5,499 nucleotides of DNA, taken from contig JASLJW010000051.1 of NCBI GenBank assembly GCA_030747885.1, positions 1-5,499 on the forward strand. The letters are read 5' to 3'. Position 1 is the first letter of the stretch. Each line of letters starts with the position of its first letter. A program made the translations under genes and the position numbers. Below, piece after piece: positions 1 to 5,218 of this stretch. The notes below the pieces were generated by a model. The model saw nothing but the letters and a program-made list of their open reading frames with translations. It did no database searches and was not told where the DNA came from. This DNA comes from Candidatus Thalassarchaeaceae archaeon (GTDB taxonomy: Archaea; Thermoplasmatota; Poseidoniia; Poseidoniales; Thalassarchaeaceae).

Positions 1-204
1 TCCAATGATTTGATGCCTAATCGAATATGCATTCACCTTCACGAAATTGCTGCCGCTTTTGGTTCGTTCTACGTACATTGTCCTGTATTGGCCTCTGGTG
101 AAAAAGAAATTAGGAATAGTAGATTGAGACTTTGTGATGCTACTGCTAGAATTCTATCTTCTGGACTTGGTTTATTGGGAATTAATGCACCCAATCGTAT
201 GTAA
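1..204 (+). CDS. argS: Arginyl-tRNA synthetase, C-terminal end (partial, 5' end outside window)
   Basis: This is the last 67 codons of a gene that enters from the left edge in frame 1; the frame is open to base 1, so the internal TTG and ATG codons at 10 and 13 are not starts. ArgRS charges tRNA-Arg with arginine in the cytosol. The visible part is the end of the DALR-type helical anticodon-binding domain. It shows an FGSFYVHCPV segment, then RLRLCDATARILSSGLGLLGI, then a terminal APNRM. This matches the class I ArgRS ending, in which a conserved Arg-Leu helix is followed by a GLxLLGIxxPxxM tail. The catalytic HIGH/KMSKS region lies outside the window. The TAA stop at 202-204 directly abuts the stop codon of the convergent gene on the other strand, leaving no spacer for a terminator. 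The family call is from recognition of the C-terminal signature and is fairly secure despite the short fragment. Confidence 0.87.
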   Translation, partial: SNDLMPNRICIHLHEIAAAFGSFYVHCPVLASGEKEIRNSRLRLCDATARILSSGLGLLGINAPNRM

Positions 205-690
205 CTAGAATTCTGTTTCATCAATCACACTAGATTTCTTCGGAGCTTCGGCTTCAGCTTCAGCCTTCATTCTAGTTAGGACTATTCTTGCTTCTTCAAA
301 ATCTTCACACGCCTCAGTTCTTTGCGCAGAAGGCCACCCACAGTCGATTCGTGTTTTGTCGACACTATTCGGTTCAATCCATGCTCTACAGAGTCGATGG
401 TGGCACGAAGCTCTAATTTCATCTCCTTCGATCCAAAATGTGGTTCTAGTACAAATTGGGCATGCATCTCGTTGATGAGTAGTAGCAATATTCTTTGCTT
501 CCGGACCTATTTGACCTATGGTCCAGGTTTCAATACGTATTTCGACAATATCTGTATCCTCAGCATTGCCCATAAATCCTCTAACAATTTCATCAGTAGT
601 TTCCTTTGTAGGCATTATCCCGAGGGTCTCTTCTTCTTCATCTCTTGAGATACCAATCGCCGAGAAAATGAGGTCGCCGTTATCTGCCAT
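205..690 (-). CDS. Hypothetical acidic protein with a Cys4 zinc-binding motif
   Basis: I do not recognise this 161-residue protein. The N-terminal half is acidic, with a DEEEE run at residues 17-21, and has no signal peptide or membrane segment. The middle carries a likely zinc site: CPIC at residues 77-80 and CHHRLC at 96-101, a C-x2-C...C-x4-C arrangement with 15 residues between the pairs. His97 and His98 could also contribute, and further Cys lie at 117 and 128. The C-terminus is charged, with a KAEAEAEAPKK stretch encoded by a tandem GCTTCA-type hexamer (about 245-262, plus-strand reading). The form suggests a small cytosolic zinc-ribbon protein that binds nucleic acid or another protein, but nothing fixes a function. 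The ATG at 690 has a weak AGGT four bases upstream. The gene is divergent from the peroxiredoxin and convergent with argS. The reading frame is credible because the spaced Cys pairs and the whole length are open; identity is unknown. Confidence 0.75.
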   Translation of the reverse strand: MADNGDLIFSAIGISRDEEEETLGIMPTKETTDEIVRGFMGNAEDTDIVEIRIETWTIGQIGPEAKNIATTHQRDACPICTRTTFWIEGDEIRASCHHRLCRAWIEPNSVDKTRIDCGWPSAQRTEACEDFEEARIVLTRMKAEAEAEAPKKSSVIDETEF

Positions 691-799
691 TGATACCTAC
701 AGGAACTCTTATCCAATCAATCCAACGCTCTAAATCGCTATATTTTCGCCTTTATGTTTAGGGGGATTCTTCATGAGCCTTATTTTACCCGTGTAGATC
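691..799. promoter_or_regulatory. Divergent intergenic promoter region
   Basis: This 109 bp spacer separates two divergently transcribed genes, so it should hold promoters for both. The AT-rich core CTATATTTTC at 738-747 reads as a TATA-like box on either strand. For the minus-strand zinc protein it lies about 50 bp from the ATG, which would put a start site near 715. For the plus strand it would put a start site near 768-770, just before a minimal ORF at 773. A second AT-rich element, TTTATGTTTA at 751-760, would put the start near 781, closer to the peroxiredoxin ATG at 800. Archaeal TATA boxes usually sit about 26 bp from the start site; which of the two elements is used is inference. Confidence 0.45.
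773..796 (+). other. Possible minimal upstream ORF (7 codons) before peroxiredoxin
   Basis: ATG at 773 opens a seven-codon frame (MSLILPV) ending in TAG at 794-796, three bases before the peroxiredoxin ATG at 800 and in the same frame. A G-rich string, GGGGGAT at 761-767, lies at roughly Shine-Dalgarno distance from this ATG, whereas the peroxiredoxin ATG has no recognisable ribosome-binding site. It could be a translated leader that feeds ribosomes to the main gene, or plain chance. It is too short for any coding test. Confidence 0.2.
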
Positions 800-1267
800 A
801 TGGTCAGTATTGGAGATAGTGCACCCGATTTTACATTGAAAGCCCACGATAAGAGTGAAGTCACTCTATCCTCATTTGCAGGAAGTAGAGTGATTCTGTC
901 GTTTTACCCCGCAGCTTTCACCGGAGTATGTGAGAATCAGGCGTGTAAGATACAAAATCAACATAATGCCTTAGGTTCTACAGATGTACATGTTTTGGGT
1001 ATTTCAGTAGACGCTCCTTTTTCTAATAATGCATTTAGAGAAGCAAATCAAATCGATTATCCGTTGCTTTCTGATGTTCATCGAGAAGTTATATCCGCTT
1101 ATGGAGTTACGTTCGATAATTTTGCTATAGATGGATACACTGTGGCGCAACGTTCAGTATTTTTAGTTGAAGCAGATGGTACAATTGGATACGCTTGGTA
1201 TGCAGAGAATCCTGGAATTGAACCCGATTATGAGGAATTATTTTCCCACATCAATTCTAACTCTTGA
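800..1267 (+). CDS. Peroxiredoxin, AhpE/BCP-like (thiol peroxidase)
   Basis: This cytosolic thiol peroxidase of 155 residues reduces hydrogen peroxide and organic hydroperoxides using a reactive cysteine, which is then recycled by thioredoxin-type partners. It begins with a typical IGDSAPDFTL strand. The peroxidatic motif YPAAFTGVC covers residues 36-44, with Thr41 and Cys44 matching PxxxTxxC. Cys49, five residues later, is placed like the resolving Cys of BCP/PrxQ proteins and suggests an intrahelical disulfide. Arg118 in AQRSVFLV is the expected active-site arginine, and FPLLSD-like YPLLSD appears at 87-92. The length equals that of a full single-domain enzyme. The segment from GYTVAQRSVF to the PGIEPDYEE tail closely recalls haloarchaeal peroxiredoxins, which supports an archaeal host. 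The start is the only sensible ATG, because an in-frame TAG lies at 794. No clear Shine-Dalgarno is present. The 3' end overlaps the convergent nuclease gene by 11 bp. The subfamily label is less certain than the family. Confidence 0.93.
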   Translation: MVSIGDSAPDFTLKAHDKSEVTLSSFAGSRVILSFYPAAFTGVCENQACKIQNQHNALGSTDVHVLGISVDAPFSNNAFREANQIDYPLLSDVHREVISAYGVTFDNFAIDGYTVAQRSVFLVEADGTIGYAWYAENPGIEPDYEELFSHINSNS

Positions 1268-2534
1268 AACTGAATCTCTTGAAGGGTGAGAAAATTTCAC
1301 GAATCGTTAGGCTATGTGTATCTTGATTAAATTGACAATCAAATGACTTAACCATTGAAGGATGATTCATCGTTCTGATTGCAGAAACAAGATCCCCTAC
1401 CTTGGGAAATACAGATTTTATCGATTGCCCAGTTTCTCTTTTGAAACGTTCTCCAATTTCTGCATATTTCATGGAATAACTTTTTCCAGATGCCCAAAAT
1501 GGGTTAGACGGTTTTAGTTCCCATCCAATTATTCTCAGAATAATTCCAATAGCCTCATTTAATTCAAATTCTTTCGTATTTTCTGATTTCGTTACTCGAA
1601 ATACCTTTTTCATTGATGATTCTCCTTCGAATCTGATTTTTTCACCCAATATTTCTTCAATAATTGAGAGAAGAGTCTTGTTTTTCCCATATCCAATGTG
1701 CTTTTTAATTTCTGTAACGGTTTTGAAACTTGTACCCATTTTCTTATTGTACCATTTTGGCATCCGATTTCCAATTTCACCTACTAGGATCCCTTCCTCC
1801 ATTTCATCAAGAATAATTGAACCAACTAACTTTCGTAGTTCATTATGGTTCAATTTTGTCTTTGGATTTCTTTTACGTCCACGGTTATTCGTTTTTTGAT
1901 TTGTAGATTTTTTACTCTCATTTTTTTGTTTTGATATTGGTTTCTTGATTTCTGTATCTTTAACAATTGGTTGTGGCTTATCTTTAGGAGCATTTGGCAT
2001 TTTGAATCCAGGTTCTTCAAGATATGATCCAGCGGCAAACATGAAACCACACTTACTTGTGTTTCTCCATTTTAGAAATGTAGCTTTTTCATCGCCCTCA
2101 AATCGTTCTTCGTGATCTCTTAGTCCATCATTTGTAATTAGTACAGCCCCATTCTTCATACAATAGTCTATGAAGAATGAATCATCATCTGACTTTCCAG
2201 GTACTGTTGCAATTGATTCCTTTGGTATTCTTTCGTTGAAAAGTTCAATATTTTCCATTACCGCCTTTGGGTTTCTTTCATTTCTGATGCGATATTGTTT
2301 GACGAAACATAGGACATTATGTCCAAGGTTATCATAGTGTTCGAATGCCTGTACAATGCCAGTAGCATCTCCAGGTGGCCTTGTATCTTTGTAGGCACAT
2401 GCAATATTGGCGCCATCTAATACGATTAGTGGCTTCGCTTCATCTTGTGTTTTGTTATTAGGCAAAGTTCGCCCTCCGGGCATGTCGAACGTGCGAGCCC
2501 GAGAGCGACGCGACGCAGGACAAAACGCCATCAT
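1257..2534 (-). CDS. NYN/PIN-like ribonuclease (Zc3h12a/Regnase-like) with C-terminal LOTUS/OST-HTH-like domains
   Basis: This 425-residue protein is a probable metal-dependent endoribonuclease. The nuclease domain spans about residues 35-175. It opens with LIVLDGANIA (Asp40), then has DDD at 116-118, TNDGLRD at 134-140 (Asp136, Asp140), and a closing FMFAAGSYLEEP stretch like the end of Regnase domains. The 18-residue step from Asp118 to Asp136 and the 4-residue step to Asp140 equal those I recall for the Regnase-1 metal-binding site. A Lys/Asn-rich linker (about 184-227) is probably disordered and may bind RNA. Residues about 228-316 and 322-415 look like two LOTUS/OST-HTH-type modules, with repeated EIGxR(M/F) and (I/L)-K-K/VG turns; the second is weaker. 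There is no signal peptide or membrane segment. The start is doubtful: the first 23 codons lie in a GC-rich island and encode an Arg-rich peptide unlike the rest. ATG 2483 or TTG 2465 are alternatives that keep the nuclease domain whole. The gene body is clearly more AT-rich than its neighbours. Function in RNA decay, silencing or defence is inference. Confidence 0.85.
   Translation of the reverse strand: MMAFCPASRRSRARTFDMPGGRTLPNNKTQDEAKPLIVLDGANIACAYKDTRPPGDATGIVQAFEHYDNLGHNVLCFVKQYRIRNERNPKAVMENIELFNERIPKESIATVPGKSDDDSFFIDYCMKNGAVLITNDGLRDHEERFEGDEKATFLKWRNTSKCGFMFAAGSYLEEPGFKMPNAPKDKPQPIVKDTEIKKPISKQKNESKKSTNQKTNNRGRKRNPKTKLNHNELRKLVGSIILDEMEEGILVGEIGNRMPKWYNKKMGTSFKTVTEIKKHIGYGKNKTLLSIIEEILGEKIRFEGESSMKKVFRVTKSENTKEFELNEAIGIILRIIGWELKPSNPFWASGKSYSMKYAEIGERFKRETGQSIKSVFPKVGDLVSAIRTMNHPSMVKSFDCQFNQDTHSLTIREIFSPFKRFSFKS
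2461..2530. other. GC-rich, structure-forming island at the 5' end of the nuclease gene
   Basis: By hand count the 60 bases 2461-2520 are 41/60 G+C (68%), and 2471-2520 are 36/50 (72%). Lines sampled from the adjoining nuclease gene are about 28-32%. The island can fold: GCCC 2471-2474 pairs with GGGC 2478-2481; CGGGC 2477-2481 pairs with GCCCG 2497-2501; and GCATG 2480-2484 pairs with CGTGC 2490-2494 around TCGAA. These stems share GGGC and so are mutually exclusive. A GCGAC unit is tandemly repeated at 2505-2516. In AT-rich archaeal genomes such islands often mark structured RNA, but I could not fit a tRNA, SRP RNA or clear C/D-box layout on either strand. It could equally be the 5' coding part or leader of the nuclease gene, or a junction of imported DNA. 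Confidence 0.4.
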
Positions 2535-2570
2535 TGACTGCTACGTATGAACCCAACGATTGCATAAAAT

Positions 2571-2864
2571 TCAATCAATTCTTGAATGAAGCCAAATGAG
2601 ATGATATCCATATCGCGTCTTTACAGGCTCACTAACGGTTCCAATATCCATCTTTTTCACTGCTATTTCGAAACCTGCAGCCATTTGACCTCTACCAAAT
2701 GTCCCTAAATCTCCTCCTCTTCTACTAGAAGGACATGTTGAGTGTTTTCGCGCTCTTTTTTCAAATTCTTTGAGTTGTTTCTTTGCATTTACAATATGTT
2801 TCCTGATTGTGGCGGCTTCACCTTTGGAATTAACTAGGATGTGGCTTGCTTCTGCACTTATCAT
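2571..2864 (-). CDS. Parvulin-type peptidyl-prolyl cis-trans isomerase (stand-alone, cytosolic)
   Basis: This small rotamase catalyses cis-trans isomerisation of Xaa-Pro bonds in folding proteins. From the ATG at 2864 it has 97 residues, close to the 90-odd of E. coli Par10 (PpiC). Domain landmarks in order are SHILV with His8, a basic helix, KHSTCPSSRRGGDLG with Cys44, FGRGQM with Met61, Phe65, and YGYHLI with His88 near the end, all matching the parvulin fold and active site. There is no signal peptide or anchor, so it should act in the cytosol. I chose 2864 because ATGA there overlaps the TGA stop of the upstream peptidase gene, a common coupling arrangement, and GGGGGA lies about 9 bases upstream. 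An ATG at 2888 (105 residues) and one at 2879 are also open but add residues that the family lacks. Translational coupling to the M28 peptidase gene is likely. A 36 bp gap separates it from the nuclease gene. Confidence 0.92.
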   Translation of the reverse strand: MISAEASHILVNSKGEAATIRKHIVNAKKQLKEFEKRARKHSTCPSSRRGGDLGTFGRGQMAAGFEIAVKKMDIGTVSEPVKTRYGYHLIWLHSRID

Positions 2865-4594
2865 GTTTGAGTCCCCCATGCTAGCCAACGTGCATATGAC
2901 CCATAGATGATTCCGCTTACTGCAAGTGACTCTTCATTGAAACGGTCCATACTATCTAGATATGTGTGGTATTCTGAACTACCTGATCCATAACATACCA
3001 AGGCCTTTCCATACTCCCCATCCGGGTCTATTTCGAATACAAATGGAGCATGATCGCTGTTGTATGGCATATCACTGGAATCTAGGAGGCTCAATTTAGT
3101 ATCATATTTTGATGCAAGAGATGGGTAAGTTTCGTTGAATTTTTCACGTATGTTGTAGATGTGAATTACATCTTCCTCTGAATTACCGAAGAGTGTCACA
3201 CCATCGTTTCTTTCAGTATCGACGTGATTCATGTCTAGGTTGAAGTAAATTCTCAAGTGGTCTTTCAATTCTTCTTGATGGGCCTCAACCCATGCTTTAG
3301 AACCGAACAAACCCTCCTCTTCGCCGCCCCATGTGCAGAATTTAATGGTGTATTCTGGCGTCCCCAATTCATTGTAAAGCGCTCCGAATTGAGTGGCAAG
3401 TTCCAATACCGTAGCAGTCCCTGAGGTATCATCTACAGCCCCTGGTCCGTTGTATACAGTGTCATGATGAGCACCAAAAATGATCATATCATCAGTTAAT
3501 CCGGGGATAACTCCGCAAGGAACAGACACATCACGAGTCCCTTCGTTATCTACTCTAACATCCAAACCTAGCCGTTGTGAGCCATTGATAATTTCTTCTG
3601 AAATTGTTTCCCCTACAGTCTTTGATACCATCAGGAAAGCGATTCCTGCAGGCATAGTATCGAATCTACTAACATCAACTGACTTGAAGTAAGGGACACA
3701 ATCTCCACTGATGAGGTCGTCACAATTTTGCCTTTCGTTTACAATAATTAGGGCGAATAAATCACTCTCTTGAGCTCTAAGGAATAGGTCTGTGTTGCCA
3801 GAAACATCACCTTTCCCCCATACCAATCCGACTCCGCCTGAAGCGGAATCCCAATCAGAATCCTCGCTCCCATTGCCCAAATCAATAACTGCTACGTTTT
3901 GAGCGAAATTGATTTGCTGTGTCCCGCTATAACCCTGAATGACGAATTGTTCTCTATGCGTAAATTCTGTAATGTCTGAACCAAAATCGGAAATCCCACA
4001 GGGGTCTACTGGAGGAATAATCCCTCCCGTTTGACACATTCTCAAAATCGGCTCTGCTAGGATTTCAAACATTGGAACACTAAATGTTTCAATTGTTGCC
4101 CCCATCCCTGCATCGGTGAAATTTTGTTTGTTTGACTCTGCGGCAGCGGCTTCTTCGATTGTACCACTCATCCTCCCCCCCCATTCTGGGTGGCCTAGGT
4201 CAACTAAATCTTGAGCGAATGCGCGAGAACGATCTGTATCAAAGTCAATCAATTCGTAATCTGGAACAGGTTCTGAAGTTAAGAAAGAGATTACTCCGCC
4301 TCCAGCCGTCATTAGAATAAATACGGTTAGATATGGCACAAATGGTGTTTGAAAGAACGCAGCCCTAATGATTGAAACATACCCATCATTACCTGGCTTT
4401 CCTTTCTCTTGTTCATCATCGGGTGCAGGATTATTCAGTCTCTCAAAGAGTTCGGCTTTATTTCCACTAACAGGGTACCCTCTCATCTTCAACTCCCTTT
4501 TGAGTTGTTCAACGGTCCACTTGTCGATGTCTCCCATGTTTACTCTGTACCACTGGTTTGATTTGAACCCATTCAGAAATAGAGCCCTATTCAT
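2861..4594 (-). CDS. SAP-domain, membrane-anchored M28 family metallopeptidase
   Basis: This 577-residue protein has an unusual order. A SAP motif occupies about residues 24-53 (TVEQLKRELKMRGYPVSG then KAELFERL), a single hydrophobic segment about 83-105, a PA-like insert about 215-330, and an M28 zinc peptidase domain about 360-577. The full co-catalytic set is visible: His376 and Asp378 in AHHD, Asp388 in GAVDDTSG, Glu425/Glu426 in GGEEEGLFGS, Asp454 in FNLDM and His515 in SDHAPF, with YHTYLDSMD near the end. It should therefore be an active aminopeptidase or carboxypeptidase of the aminopeptidase Y/S type. Basic residues before the helix and acidic ones after it suggest SAP inside and peptidase outside; several Cys in the outer part could pair. 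The substrate is unknown. The ATG at 4594 overlaps the ubiX stop by 8 bp; ATG 4537 (MGDIDKWTVEQ) is a reasonable alternative and starts just before SAP. A run of eight C (plus strand 4175-4182) lies in frame. Confidence 0.92.
   Translation of the reverse strand: MNRALFLNGFKSNQWYRVNMGDIDKWTVEQLKRELKMRGYPVSGNKAELFERLNNPAPDDEQEKGKPGNDGYVSIIRAAFFQTPFVPYLTVFILMTAGGGVISFLTSEPVPDYELIDFDTDRSRAFAQDLVDLGHPEWGGRMSGTIEEAAAAESNKQNFTDAGMGATIETFSVPMFEILAEPILRMCQTGGIIPPVDPCGISDFGSDITEFTHREQFVIQGYSGTQQINFAQNVAVIDLGNGSEDSDWDSASGGVGLVWGKGDVSGNTDLFLRAQESDLFALIIVNERQNCDDLISGDCVPYFKSVDVSRFDTMPAGIAFLMVSKTVGETISEEIINGSQRLGLDVRVDNEGTRDVSVPCGVIPGLTDDMIIFGAHHDTVYNGPGAVDDTSGTATVLELATQFGALYNELGTPEYTIKFCTWGGEEEGLFGSKAWVEAHQEELKDHLRIYFNLDMNHVDTERNDGVTLFGNSEEDVIHIYNIREKFNETYPSLASKYDTKLSLLDSSDMPYNSDHAPFVFEIDPDGEYGKALVCYGSGSSEYHTYLDSMDRFNEESLAVSGIIYGSYARWLAWGTQT
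4175..4182. repeat. Homopolymer run of eight C (G on the coding strand)
   Basis: Eight consecutive C on the plus strand encode part of a Trp-Gly-Gly-Arg stretch in the M28 peptidase, between the membrane segment and the peptidase domain. The frame is intact on both sides as given. It is the longest G/C homopolymer noticed in the window and a natural place for slippage or sequencing error. Confidence 0.7.
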
Positions 4595-5168
4595 TGGATT
4601 CTATTTCTTCACCAGTCCAACGAGCAGTAAGATTATTTTCGATTCCAAGTTGGTCAAGTATCCGAGCTACCACGAAGTCGATAAGATCGTCAATAGATTC
4701 TGGCTTATTGTAGAAGCCTGGACTCGCTGGAATCACAACACCGCCCCATTGGGAAATCTTGGTCATATTTTCCAAGTGAATGGTTGCATATGGGGCCTCT
4801 CTAGGGACTAGAATGAGCGTACGTCTTTCCTTTAGTGCAACAATCGCGCTTCGAGTAGTTAGATTATCAGAAATTCCTGTTGCAATTTTTGAGATTGTAG
4901 TTCCCGAAGCAGGACATACAACCACTGAATCAATTGCTGCAGAACCGCTAGCAGATTTTGCTGCTAAGTTTTCATTATTTTCTAGTTCGCAACCGTATTT
5001 TTCAGAAAGTAGTTCAGGAGTCATGGCACATTCTAATTCGAGATTGATTGCACCTTCTCTACTTATTATTAGACGAACATCGTGTCCACTGGACCGCAGT
5101 ACTTCGATTAGTCGCACCCCATATACTGCCCCGGAGGCTCCAGTAATGGCAACAACATGTAGGCCCAT
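4587..5168 (-). CDS. ubiX: Flavin prenyltransferase UbiX
   Basis: UbiX joins a dimethylallyl group to FMN to make prenylated FMN, the cofactor of UbiD-type decarboxylases; it is a soluble flavoprotein that usually assembles as a dodecamer. The 193 residues match the family's usual length. Visible signatures in order are ITGASGAVYGVRL (9-20) at the flavin-binding loop, Ser36 in LIISREG, CPASGTTISKIATGISDNL (85-103), VPREAPYATIHLENM (121-135), the FYNKP segment (152-156, Tyr153) and a VVARILDQLGI helix before a conserved RW. Nothing essential looks missing. In many archaea prenyl-FMN serves the decarboxylase of the modified mevalonate pathway, and elsewhere quinone synthesis; no ubiD-like partner is in the window, so the client is unknown. 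The ATG at 5168 starts directly at the first beta strand and is well supported; no Shine-Dalgarno is evident. It lies 50 bp after the upstream membrane-protein gene and overlaps the peptidase gene, so it is probably within an operon. Confidence 0.95.
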   Translation of the reverse strand: MGLHVVAITGASGAVYGVRLIEVLRSSGHDVRLIISREGAINLELECAMTPELLSEKYGCELENNENLAAKSASGSAAIDSVVVCPASGTTISKIATGISDNLTTRSAIVALKERRTLILVPREAPYATIHLENMTKISQWGGVVIPASPGFYNKPESIDDLIDFVVARILDQLGIENNLTARWTGEEIESNE

Positions 5169-5218
5169 GGTACCACGCTACAGTCATAATCCTTGAATCG
5201 TTTCGTTAACTTGGTAAT

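Noticed and set aside
245..262. Tandem GCTTCA hexamers as a CRISPR or regulatory repeat
   Set aside because: There are only three imperfect units, all in frame as an Ala-Glu tail of the zinc protein; there are no spacers.
322..648. Plus-strand open frame of 108 codons
   Set aside because: It lies wholly inside the Cys4 protein gene on the other strand, has a composition typical of an antisense shadow, and shows no recognisable motif.
1850..2050. Minus-strand Lys-rich frame of 66 codons inside the nuclease gene
   Set aside because: It is an out-of-frame shadow of the AT-rich linker region with low-complexity composition.
2500..2540. C/D-box guide RNA, prompted by ATGATGG on the minus strand at 2528-2534
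   Set aside because: The string is the ATG-ATG start of the reading frame, and no matching CTGA D box or second box pair is found at suitable distances.
2440..2560. tRNA or tRNA-like gene in the GC-rich island, prompted by TTCGA-like strings
   Set aside because: I tried T-arm and acceptor-stem pairings on both strands. The bases flanking TTCGACA do not form a five-pair T-stem and no seven-pair acceptor stem closes the region.
4368..4811. Plus-strand open frame of 147 codons across the peptidase/ubiX junction
   Set aside because: It is antisense to two well-supported genes and resembles no family; the hydrophobic stretch is the complement of the coding strand.
4780..5196. Plus-strand open frame of 138 codons
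   Set aside because: It is antisense to ubiX, whose protein signatures are unmistakable. The frame is rich in Ser/Thr/Arg, as expected of a mirror of coding DNA.
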